14,781 nt of DNA from DATJBC01 sp035515515 (GTDB lineage: Bacteria; Actinomycetota; Acidimicrobiia; Acidimicrobiales; UBA8190): positions 1-14,781 of the forward strand of contig DATJBC010000302.1 in NCBI GenBank assembly GCA_035515515.1. Direction: 5' to 3'. The translations under genes and the position numbers were made by a program. The notes beneath the pieces are model-generated. The model searched no databases. It saw only the letters and a program-made list of their open reading frames with translations, and was not told the origin of the DNA. This document shows, one piece after another, positions 1 through 6,467 of this stretch; positions within the stretch are counted from its first letter, which is position 1, and every line of letters begins with the position of its first letter.

Positions 1-616
1 GCGCGCCCATGGTGGAGAAGGTGGCGACCGCGCCCGCCAGCCTGTCCGGCGGTGTCAGCGCGGCGTATCCCAGCGCCCGCATCCCGGCGGCCCGAGCGGC
101 GGCCACCCCGTTGGGGCTGTCCTCCACCACCACGCACCGGGCGGGCTCGACGTCCAGCGTGGACGCCACGTGGAGGAACAGGTCCGGAGCGGGCTTGCCG
201 TGGGCCACGTCCTCGGCGCTGAAGATCCGACCCTCGAAGCGCTCGAGGAGGCCCGTGACCACGAGCGACCGCCGGATCCGGTCCCGGGTCCCAGACGACG
301 CCAGGCAGTAGGGCACGGTGAGTGCGTGGAGCACGTCACCGACGCCGGGCACCGGGCGCAGGTCCGTCGCGAAGGCGGCGAAGAGCCGCTCGTGGTACGC
401 GTCGTCGAACCCCTCGGGGAGCTCGGTGCCCCAACGCCGCCTGACGATCCCGTGGACGCCCGCCAGCGTCCCGCCCAGGTAGTCGCGGATGCTGTCCTCG
501 ACCGAGGTGGGGTGGCCCGCCTCGGTCAGCAGCTCGGCCAGGACGCGGTTGGCGAGGAGCTCACTGTCCACCACGACGCCGTCGTTGTCGAGGATGACGA
601 GGTCGATGGCCCCCAT
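1..616 (-). CDS. HAD-superfamily hydrolase (phosphoglucomutase/phosphatase-like), 3' end cut by window edge
   Basis: A cytoplasmic haloacid-dehalogenase phosphohydrolase of the beta-phosphoglucomutase/YieH-like branch, acting on a small sugar or nucleotide phosphate that cannot be named from sequence. All four HAD motifs are visible. Motif I is LDNDGVVVDSE (nucleophile D10, acid/base D12), followed by a helical cap at about residues 18-85. Motif II is ASSGT (107-110), motif III is the lysine of HGKPAPD (K141), and motif IV is VVEDSPNG (E165/D166, Mg binding). About 205 residues are present, and the family usually has 210-230, so only the last turns are missing beyond base 1. The ATG at 616 is chosen because motif I begins at residue 9, the normal place. 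The Shine-Dalgarno is weak (GGTGG). The start faces the plus-strand gene at 739, so the two may share a divergent promoter region. Family assignment is firm; the substrate is unknown. Confidence 0.88.
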   Translation of the reverse strand, partial: MGAIDLVILDNDGVVVDSELLANRVLAELLTEAGHPTSVEDSIRDYLGGTLAGVHGIVRRRWGTELPEGFDDAYHERLFAAFATDLRPVPGVGDVLHALTVPYCLASSGTRDRIRRSLVVTGLLERFEGRIFSAEDVAHGKPAPDLFLHVASTLDVEPARCVVVEDSPNGVAAARAAGMRALGYAALTPPDRLAGAVATFSTMGA

Positions 617-738
617 GGGGCGGCCACCGTAGCCGGGGGAGGCCGCCGCCCATTTGGCACAGAGTTGAGCGCGAGTTGGTCGCGATGTCGCCTGCCGTCT
701 GTACGGTGCGCCCTTGGAGCGAGGTGGGGAGGAGAAGG

Positions 739-996
739 TTGCAGGCGTCGTCGACCCTGATCTGGCGGCTCATGCCGGCGGACGCCAACTATCCGACGGC
801 GTACGTCATCCAGGTCCGGCACCCCTCCCCCGGAGACATCGAACGGCTCACGGCGCTGGGGTGGGAGTCCGCCTCGCTGGACGCGAGTGCCGGCCGGTAC
901 TCGCATCTCTTCGTGACCACCGACGTCGACGTCGCCCTGTCCTGCGGGGTCACCGAGACCGATTGGCTCGACTCGGCGGCCATCGCCGTCGAGTAG
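739..996 (+). CDS. Hypothetical 85-residue protein, TTG start
   Basis: I do not recognise this family. Coding is supported by almost exclusive G/C at third positions from 739 onward, and by a protein-like core at about residues 17-83 containing PTAYVIQVRHPSPGDIERL, a GW pair, RYSHLFVTTDVDVALSCG and an acidic C-terminus ending IAVE. No signal peptide or membrane segment is visible. The start is set at TTG 739 because a GGAGG (729-733) sits 5 bases upstream and third-position bias begins there. ATG 772 (MPADANYP) is the alternative, and ATG 676 is unlikely because the codons between 676 and 739 lack the bias. The gene diverges from the HAD gene and converges on the thioesterase. A small cytoplasmic soluble protein is the most that can be said. 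Confidence 0.6.
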   Translation: MQASSTLIWRLMPADANYPTAYVIQVRHPSPGDIERLTALGWESASLDASAGRYSHLFVTTDVDVALSCGVTETDWLDSAAIAVE

Positions 997-1018
997 GGCC
1001 CCGCCCCCGAGGCGGGCC
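997..1018. terminator. GC hairpin between convergent genes
   Basis: CCCGCC (1000-1005) pairs with GGCGGG (1011-1016) across a 5-base loop, and GG/CC at the base extends the stem past one bulged C. It starts one base after the stop codon at 996 and lies 47 bases from the opposing stop at 1065, so it could end transcripts from either side. There is no T-tract, which is common in high-GC actinobacteria. This is inference from structure only. Confidence 0.4.
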
Positions 1019-1064
1019 GGATCGGCACCGTGGGTCCGCCGGTGCCCGCCGCACCCCGTGCCCG

Positions 1065-1508
1065 TCACCGACGGGTCGTCAGGACCATCTGGGTGCACCG
1101 GAACAGCGCCATCGTCCGCCCCGTCGACGCGTTGGTCACCACCGCGTCCCAGACCTGGGTTTGGCGGCCGAGGTGCGCCGGGGTGCACCGGCACTCCACC
1201 GTGTCACCGGCCTTGGCGGAGGCCAGGAAGTTGCTCTTGAGCTCGATGGTCGTGAAGGTCTCGCCCTCTGAGAGGTTGGCCCCGCAGCCGATGGCGGCAC
1301 AGGTGTCCGCCAGCGCCACGACGGCCGGCGCGAAGAGGTACCCCGTGCCGGCGATCAGTGTCTCGGTGACGTCGAGGTGCCCGACGACGAGGTCGGCGGC
1401 GGCGTGGTCGAAGACGCACCCCAACTGACCCGGCACCAGGCGACGGAAGAACTCGGTCATCTCCCGCGCACGCGAGGCCGCCGCCCCGGGGTCGCCACCG
1501 CCCGTCAT
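1065..1508 (-). CDS. PaaI/YigI-type hotdog-fold thioesterase
   Basis: A 147-residue single-domain hotdog protein of the PaaI/acyl-CoA thioesterase group (DUF4442/4HBT-like), expected to hydrolyse acyl- or aryl-CoA thioesters in the cytoplasm as a tetramer or dimer. The fold pattern is visible: an N-terminal helix (about 13-28), the strand with DHAAADLVVGHL (34-45), the central hotdog helix APAVVALADTCAAIGC (60-75) with the likely catalytic acid D68, then strands ETFTTIELKSNFLASAKAGD (83-102), ECRCTPAHLGRQTQVWDAVV (105-124) and RTMALFRCTQMVL (131-143). The length is normal for the family. ATG 1508 is chosen because it is the last start before a G/C-rich non-coding stretch, with a weak TGGGG ahead; ATG 1460 (residue 17) is possible. 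The gene stands alone and diverges from the PadR operon. The substrate is unknown. Confidence 0.8.
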   Translation of the reverse strand: MTGGGDPGAAASRAREMTEFFRRLVPGQLGCVFDHAAADLVVGHLDVTETLIAGTGYLFAPAVVALADTCAAIGCGANLSEGETFTTIELKSNFLASAKAGDTVECRCTPAHLGRQTQVWDAVVTNASTGRTMALFRCTQMVLTTRR

Positions 1509-1684
1509 GACCCCACGCTCGCACCGGGACGTCGCACCACCGTCCCGGCACCGGGGACGGCCGACACCGCCACCGGGCCGCGGCGCCCGCCGCACACCGG
1601 CGGCTGCACCGAGGCCGCCTCCCCCGGCTCGGGGCGCCGCTGTCGGCGGGCCGCCACCCCTGGCACCCCGGGCGGCCGGCCAGG

Positions 1685-1703
1685 TATCATGTGGAACATA
1701 GTA
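1685..1703. promoter_or_regulatory. Candidate PadR operator / -10 element
   Basis: An AT-rich island in otherwise extremely GC-rich DNA carries the dyad TA-N2-ATGT-N3-ACAT-N2-TA, centred on 1694. PadR-family operators are commonly built from ATGT/ACAT half-sites, though usually with wider spacing, so autoregulation is a reasonable inference. TATCAT (1685-1690) also resembles a -10 hexamer, with a poor TGGCAC (1661-1666) 18 bases upstream. The PadR ATG (1689-1691) lies inside the dyad. If TATCAT is really the -10, translation must begin further in, for example at CTG 1722 or ATG 1734. Confidence 0.45.
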
Positions 1704-2048
1704 GCTGGCGGTACCAACAAGCTGCTGGCCCAGATGCGGCGGGGAGCCATCGAGTACTGCGTGCTCGCCCTGCTCCGGGAACAGCCCATGTACGGCTTCG
1801 AGCTGGCCAAGGCGCTGGCCGAGGCGGACGGCCTGGTCACGAGCGAGGGCACCGTGTACCCGCTGCTGTCCCGGCTGCGCCAGGACGGCCTCCTGGAGAG
1901 CTTCTGGCAGGAGTCCACGCTGGGCCCGCCCCGCCGCTACTACCGCCTGACCACCGACGGCCGCGCCGCGCTCGAGGCCTTCCTCGTCCACTGGCGGACG
2001 TTCCGGGACACCGTCGACACCCTGATGGAACGAGGGGGCGCGCGATGA
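1689..2048 (+). CDS. PadR-family transcriptional regulator
   Basis: A 119-residue PadR winged-helix DNA-binding protein, usually a dimeric repressor controlled by ligand or by a partner protein. The signature is clear: LLAQMRRGAIEYCVLALLREQPMYGFELAKAL (12-43; helices 1-2), SEGTVYPLLSRLRQDGLLES (52-71; recognition helix and start of the wing), GPPRRYYRLTTDGRAALEAF (79-98; wing) and a C-terminal dimerisation helix (95-115). It is a short 'PadR-s1' type protein. ATG 1689 gives a few extra N-terminal residues and overlaps a dyad that may be the operator; ATG 1734 or CTG 1722 are alternatives that keep most of the domain. The stop overlaps the start of the next gene by ATGA. Co-transcription with a HAAS membrane protein is the usual arrangement, suggesting the membrane partner controls, or is controlled by, this regulator. 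Confidence 0.9.
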   Translation: MWNIVAGGTNKLLAQMRRGAIEYCVLALLREQPMYGFELAKALAEADGLVTSEGTVYPLLSRLRQDGLLESFWQESTLGPPRRYYRLTTDGRAALEAFLVHWRTFRDTVDTLMERGGAR

Positions 2049-3022
2049 GCAAGACGACCACCGCCGGCCTGGTCGGCGACTACCTGCACCGGCTCGACGC
2101 CGCCCTCGGCCCCCTGCCCCGCGCCCGGCGCCAGCAGCTCGTGGCGGAGATCGCCGAGCACGTCCGGCAGTCGCTCGCCGCCGAGGGCGAGACGAGCGAC
2201 GACACGGTGCGCCGCGTGCTGGCGCGCGTCGGCCCCCCCGAGGACATCGCCGCCGCCGCCCTGGCCGAGGAGGCGGGCGCCGGTCGCAGGCCGTCGCGGT
2301 GGATCGTGGTCGGGACCATGGCGGGCCTCGTCGCCGTGGGCGGCGCGCTCGGGGGCGTCTACCTCACGGCGGGCTCGCCGCCGGGCGCCACCAGACGCCC
2401 GCCGCCGCATCCGACCACGGTGCTCGTGGTCCCCGACGTCACCGGCGACGCCCAGGGGGCCGCCACCCGGGCCCTGCAGGCGCTCGGGTTGCAGGTCACC
2501 CAGCTCGCGGAGCCGAGCCAGAGCGTCGGAGCCGGCGTGGTGGTCTCCCAGGACCCGGCCGCCGGTGCCCGCGTGGCCAGGGGCCAGCGCGTGACGGTCA
2601 CCGTGTCGTCGGGGCCCCCGCCCACCACGGCGACGTCGAGCGCCCCGGGCGGCACGGCCCCCGCCTTCCCCCTCGGGGTGTACGTCGACGGGCCGCCGGG
2701 CACCCCGCACTACTACCTGTCGGTGGGCCAGGCCCCGGACGGGAGCCTGTCCGGCGCCCTGCACTTCCTCTACCAGGACGGCCAGACCTCGGTGGTGTTC
2801 ACCTTCACGGGGACGGTCAGCGGGGACGCCGGCACCCTCAAGCCGGTCACGATCCCACAGGACGCCGGGTCGGCCTCCCAGGACCCCTCCACCGTGCCCG
2901 GCGCCGTCTCGGCGACCTTCGGCGGGAACACCGTGCTGCTCGGTGAGTGCACGGCCTACCTCCATTTCGCCACGTCGCTGCAGGACTGCACCTTCACCTA
3001 CTCGTCGAAAGGCGTGCGATGA
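2045..3022 (+). CDS. HAAS-domain membrane protein with extracytoplasmic PASTA domain
   Basis: A 325-residue single-pass membrane protein. Residues 5-75 form a HAAS/DUF1700-type helical domain (DYLHRLDAALGPLPRARRQQLVAEIAEHV, then VRRVLARVGPPEDIAAAAL), which in other genomes is encoded next to PadR. Residues 86-108 are a transmembrane helix. Residues 125-189 are a PASTA domain (VPDVTGDAQGAATRALQALGLQV, ending VARGQRVTVTVSSG), a fold that binds peptidoglycan fragments or beta-lactams in other proteins. A Pro/Thr/Ser linker (190-208) leads to a beta-rich domain (209-325) with just two cysteines, C302 and C315, probably a disulfide outside the cell; I do not recognise this last domain. The start is fixed by GAGGGGG ahead of an ATG that overlaps the padR stop. 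The gene is joined to the lipoprotein gene by another ATGA. The role as an envelope sensor for PadR is inference. Confidence 0.82.
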   Translation: MSKTTTAGLVGDYLHRLDAALGPLPRARRQQLVAEIAEHVRQSLAAEGETSDDTVRRVLARVGPPEDIAAAALAEEAGAGRRPSRWIVVGTMAGLVAVGGALGGVYLTAGSPPGATRRPPPHPTTVLVVPDVTGDAQGAATRALQALGLQVTQLAEPSQSVGAGVVVSQDPAAGARVARGQRVTVTVSSGPPPTTATSSAPGGTAPAFPLGVYVDGPPGTPHYYLSVGQAPDGSLSGALHFLYQDGQTSVVFTFTGTVSGDAGTLKPVTIPQDAGSASQDPSTVPGAVSATFGGNTVLLGECTAYLHFATSLQDCTFTYSSKGVR

Positions 3023-3696
3023 CACCGGCGACCCACCCGGGCCCGTCCCGGCGGCGCGCCTCGTCCGTCCTGGCCGGGCTGACCCTGGCCGCCGCGTGCG
3101 CGGGGTGCTCCCACGCCGCCGCACCACCGAGGGCCACGGCCACGACCTCGGGGGCGGCCACGTCCACCGTGGCGGTCACCGCCCCGACGGTCCCCGCGAC
3201 CGCCACCTCCTCCACGACCACGCCCGCCGGCACCACCACCCTGGCGACCGCCACGGCGGCCACGTGCTCCGTGCCGGTGCTCCGGCTCACCACGACGTCG
3301 GGCGCGGCCGCGGGGAACGTGGAGGTGACCCTCGTCTTCGAGAACACCGGCACGCGTCCGTGCACCATGGTCGGCTACCCGGGGGTGGCGGGCCTCGACG
3401 CCGCTGGCCGCCAGGTGGTGCAGGCCAGGCGGACCGCCAACGGGTTCACGGGCGGCATCCCGGCGGGCACCTCCCCCCCGCACGTCCTGCTCGTCCCGGG
3501 CGCCTCGGCCTCGGCCAGGGTCGAGGGCACCGACGTGCCGGCCGGGACGCAGACCAGCTGCCCGAGCTACCCGCGCCTGCTCGTCACCCCGCCCAACACC
3601 ACGACGTCGGTGGTGGTGGACGCCGCCATGCCGGGGTGCTCGCCGATCGAGGTGCACCCCGTGGTGCCGGGGACGACGGGGAGCGAGCCGGCGTGA
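3019..3696 (+). CDS. DUF4232-type secreted lipoprotein
   Basis: A 225-residue exported protein. Basic residues (SRRR, 10-13) precede a hydrophobic stretch (16-28) ending LAAACAGC, a lipobox-like site with C27 or C30 as the lipidated cysteine. A low-complexity Ala/Thr/Ser/Pro spacer (31-82) resembles a cell-wall-spanning tether. Residues 83-212 match the DUF4232 pattern: a first cysteine in CSVPVLRL, the core strand VEVTLVFENTGTRPCTMVGYPGV (101-123), and four cysteines (83, 115, 181, 207) that could form two disulfides. DUF4232 proteins are common actinobacterial lipoproteins of unknown function. ATG 3019 is chosen for its ATGA overlap with the upstream stop and an AAAGG upstream; a longer upstream in-frame start would bury the signal peptide. 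As the third gene of the PadR operon it may be the surface partner of the PASTA protein. Confidence 0.82.
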   Translation: MTPATHPGPSRRRASSVLAGLTLAAACAGCSHAAAPPRATATTSGAATSTVAVTAPTVPATATSSTTTPAGTTTLATATAATCSVPVLRLTTTSGAAAGNVEVTLVFENTGTRPCTMVGYPGVAGLDAAGRQVVQARRTANGFTGGIPAGTSPPHVLLVPGASASARVEGTDVPAGTQTSCPSYPRLLVTPPNTTTSVVVDAAMPGCSPIEVHPVVPGTTGSEPA

Positions 3697-3719
3697 GGAC
3701 GCGCGTCTCCCGCACACCG

Positions 3720-3737
3720 GAGGGGCCGGGGCCCCTC
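3720..3737. terminator. Shared hairpin terminator between lipoprotein gene and kdpC
   Basis: GAGGGGC (3720-3726) is perfectly complementary to GCCCCTC (3731-3737) around a CGGG loop. It lies 23 bases past the lipoprotein stop and 8 bases from the kdpC stop, in a 49-base gap between convergent operons, so it is well placed to terminate both. No U-tract is present on either strand. Confidence 0.55.
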
Positions 3738-3745
3738 GCCGCCCG

Positions 3746-4375
3746 TCACTTCAGGCGGGCCAGCGCCTCGTTCAGCTGCAGGACGACGATGTAGTCGCTC
3801 CCCAGGAAGCCGAGCTCCTTGCCGTTGGTCTCCTGGGCGATGAGCGTCCGCAGCCGGGACGGGGCGACGCCCGTCGCCTGGGACACCATGGGGATCTGGG
3901 CGATGGCGTCCTGGGGGGTGATGTCGGGGTCGATGCCGCTGCCCGAGGTGGTGACCAGGTCGGGGGTGGGGTCCACCCCGCGGGCGTGCCAGTAGGCCAC
4001 CAGGGCCTGGGTGTTGCTCAGGAGCACCTTCGAGCGCGGGGCCAGGTTGGAGGCCGCCGACTCGCCGTTCGAGCCGTTGGCCACGAGCGGGTTGTCCCCC
4101 CCGGCCGCCGGGGGCGTGGCCTTGGGGTCCGCGGCGTAGGGGCCCAGGTCGTCGGGGCGCCCCTGGAAGACGCAGCTGCCCAGGGGGTGCCCGGGGCAGG
4201 GCGTGGCCGACCAGTTCTGCCCGACGAGCGTCGAGCCCTGGGGGGTGACCGACCCTTCGGCCTGGTCCTTGAACAGCAGCTGGCTGATGCCCGTGCCCAC
4301 GAAGGCGTAGACGAAGCCGAACACGATCGTGATCACGACGATCGAGACGAGGGAGCGGCGGAGGTTGACGATCAT
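3746..4375 (-). CDS. kdpC: Potassium-transporting ATPase subunit C
   Basis: KdpC, the 209-residue accessory subunit of the KdpFABC K+ pump, which sits beside KdpA and stabilises the complex or raises its affinity. One N-terminal membrane helix (about 9-32) is followed by the extracytoplasmic domain. Family hallmarks are GTGISQLLFKDQAEGS near residue 27-42, LVGQNW (51-56), FQGRPDD (69-75), the loop with ESAASNLAPRSK (104-115), TTSGSGIDPDITPQDAIAQIP (142-162) and the C-terminal VLQLNEAL. The length is typical (about 190-210). It is the last gene of the kdp operon, 13 bases after the kdpB stop, without a clear Shine-Dalgarno, so translational coupling is likely. C60 and C68 may form a disulfide. 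Confidence 0.97.
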   Translation of the reverse strand: MIVNLRRSLVSIVVITIVFGFVYAFVGTGISQLLFKDQAEGSVTPQGSTLVGQNWSATPCPGHPLGSCVFQGRPDDLGPYAADPKATPPAAGGDNPLVANGSNGESAASNLAPRSKVLLSNTQALVAYWHARGVDPTPDLVTTSGSGIDPDITPQDAIAQIPMVSQATGVAPSRLRTLIAQETNGKELGFLGSDYIVVLQLNEALARLK

Positions 4376-4388
4376 GAAGCGCTCGCGA

Positions 4389-6467
4389 TCAGTAGGCGTG
4401 CAGGGCGACCAGGATGAGGTCGATCAGCTTGATGAAGATGAAGGGGACGACGATCCCGCCGACGCCGTAGATCCAGACGTTGCGCCGCAGGATGGCGGCC
4501 GAGGACGCCGCCCGGAACCGGACGCCGCGCAGCGCCAGCGGGATGAGGGCCACGATCACCAGGGCGTTGAAGATGACAGCCGACAGCACGGCGCTCGAGG
4601 GGCTGTGCAGCTTCATGATGTTGAGCGTGTTGAGCTGCGGGTACGTGGCCACAAAGAGCGCCGGGATGATGGCGAAGTACTTGGCCACGTCGTTGGCGAT
4701 GGAGAACGTGGTGAGCGATCCCCGCGTGATGAGGAGCTGCTTGCCGATCTCGACGACATCGATGAGCTTGGTCGGGTTGGAGTCGAGGTCGACCATGTTG
4801 CCGGCCTCCTTGGCCGCGGTCGTCCCCGTGTTCATGGCCACCCCCACGTCCGCCTGGGCCAGCGCCGGGGCGTCGTTGGTGCCGTCGCCCGTCATGGCCA
4901 CGAGCTTCCCGCCCTCCTGCTCCGAGCGGATGAGGTCCATCTTGGCCTCGGGGGTCGCCTCGGCCAGGTAGTCGTCGACGCCGGCCTCCTGGGCGATGGC
5001 GGCCGCCGTGAGCGGGTTGTCACCCGTGATCATCACGGTCCGGATGCCCATCTGGCGCATCTCGTCGAACTTGTCGCGGATGCCCTGCTTGACGACGTCC
5101 TTCAGCTCGATGACGCCGAGGATCTGCTGGCCGTCGGCCACCACCAGCGGTGTGGCGCCGGCCCGGGCGATCTCCCCCACCATCTCGTCGAGCCCGTCCG
5201 GGATCCGACCACCCTGCTCGGTCACCCACGCCTTGACCGACTCGGCGGCGCCCTTGCGGATCTGGCGTCCGTCGGTGTCGAGGCCCGACATCCGGCTGGT
5301 GGCCGAGAACGGCACGAAGGTGTGCCCCTCCCCGAGGTCGCGCTCGCGGATGTTGAAGCGCTCCTTGGCCAGCACCACGATGGAGCGCCCTTCGGGGGTC
5401 TCGTCGGCCAGCGAGGCCAGCTGGGACGCCTCGGCCAGCTCCTCCTCCGCCACGCCCGCGGCCGGGAAGAACGCCGACGCCATGCGGTTCCCCAGGGTGA
5501 TCGTCCCCGTCTTGTCCAGCAGGAGGGTCTGGACGTCCCCAGCTGCCTCCACGGCGCGCCCGCTCATGGCCAGCACGTTGCGCTGGACGAGGCGGTCCAT
5601 CCCGGCGATGCCGATGGCCGACAACAGGGCCCCGATGGTGGTGGGGATGAGGCAGACGAGCAGCGACACCAGGATCACCACCGACACCGTGGCGCCCGAG
5701 TAGTGGCCGAAGGGCTGCAGCGTGACCACCACCGGGATGAACACGATGGTGAGCACGGCGAGGAGGATCGTCAGGGCGATCTCGTTGGGGGTCTTCTGCC
5801 GGTTGGCCCCCTCCACCAGGCCGATCATGCGGTCCAGGAAGGTGTGGCCCCGCTCCGCGGTGATCCGCACCACGATGCGGTCCGACAGCACCCGCGTCCC
5901 GCCCGTCACCGCCGAGCGGTCGCCGCCCGACTCCCGGATGACGGGCGCCGACTCGCCGGTGATGGCCGACTCGTCGACCGAGGCGATCCCCTCGATGATC
6001 TCGCCGTCCGAGGGGATGATGTCGCCCGCCTCGCACACGACGCGGTCGTCCTTGGCGAGCGCCGAGGCGGGGACGCGCTCCTCGGCGCCACCGGGCCCGA
6101 GCCGGCGCGCCTCGGTCTCCGCCCGCATCCTCCGCAGGGTGTCGGCTTGCGCCTTGCCCCGGCCCTCGGCCATGGCCTCGGCGAAGTTGGCGAAGATCAC
6201 CGTGAGGAACAGCCAGACGGTGATCGACCAGTCGAACTTGCCCGGATGCGCGATGGACTCGATGAACGTGACGATGGTGCCCACCAGCACGACGAACATG
6301 ACCGGGTTCTTGACCTGCACCCGGGGGTCGAGCTTCCTGAAGGCGTCGACCAGTGCCCGACCCATGATCTGGCGGTCGAAGAGGCTGCGGGCCTCGGCGA
6401 CGCCGCGGGGCATGCCGCCCGGCTGGGGCTGGGGCTGGGGCTGGGGATCGAGGGTGACAGTGGTCAT
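4389..6467 (-). CDS. kdpB: Potassium-transporting P-type ATPase subunit B
   Basis: KdpB, the 692-residue P1A-type ATPase that energises KdpFABC. Motifs are intact: TGES (170-173, actuator domain; S173 matches the serine phosphorylated for inhibition in E. coli KdpB), the PTT membrane motif in CLIPTTIGA (272-280), the phosphorylation site DKTGT (D318), the nucleotide-binding KGAAES (405-410), TGDN (481-484) and TGDGTNDAPA (526-535). Seven membrane segments are expected; clear ones lie near 55-75, 83-98, 232-252, 262-285, 595-615, 624-645 and 665-690. The N-terminus carries a PQPQPQPQ stretch encoded by a G4C2-like hexanucleotide repeat, an unusual feature. ATG 6467 overlaps the kdpA stop (TGATG) and has GGAAAG upstream. 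All catalytic residues are present, so the pump should be active. Confidence 0.98.
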   Translation of the reverse strand: MTTVTLDPQPQPQPQPGGMPRGVAEARSLFDRQIMGRALVDAFRKLDPRVQVKNPVMFVVLVGTIVTFIESIAHPGKFDWSITVWLFLTVIFANFAEAMAEGRGKAQADTLRRMRAETEARRLGPGGAEERVPASALAKDDRVVCEAGDIIPSDGEIIEGIASVDESAITGESAPVIRESGGDRSAVTGGTRVLSDRIVVRITAERGHTFLDRMIGLVEGANRQKTPNEIALTILLAVLTIVFIPVVVTLQPFGHYSGATVSVVILVSLLVCLIPTTIGALLSAIGIAGMDRLVQRNVLAMSGRAVEAAGDVQTLLLDKTGTITLGNRMASAFFPAAGVAEEELAEASQLASLADETPEGRSIVVLAKERFNIRERDLGEGHTFVPFSATSRMSGLDTDGRQIRKGAAESVKAWVTEQGGRIPDGLDEMVGEIARAGATPLVVADGQQILGVIELKDVVKQGIRDKFDEMRQMGIRTVMITGDNPLTAAAIAQEAGVDDYLAEATPEAKMDLIRSEQEGGKLVAMTGDGTNDAPALAQADVGVAMNTGTTAAKEAGNMVDLDSNPTKLIDVVEIGKQLLITRGSLTTFSIANDVAKYFAIIPALFVATYPQLNTLNIMKLHSPSSAVLSAVIFNALVIVALIPLALRGVRFRAASSAAILRRNVWIYGVGGIVVPFIFIKLIDLILVALHAY
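6425..6446 (+). repeat. (GGGGCT)3GGGG microsatellite / G-quadruplex motif at the kdpB 5' end
   Basis: Four G4 runs (6425-6428, 6431-6434, 6437-6440, 6443-6446) are separated by exactly CT, on the template strand of kdpB about 20-43 bases inside its start codon. It encodes the alternating Pro-Gln stretch of the KdpB N-terminus. Four G-runs with 2-base loops fit a canonical intramolecular G-quadruplex. The unit length of six keeps frame, so copy-number change would lengthen or shorten the tail without breaking the gene. Confidence 0.85.
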
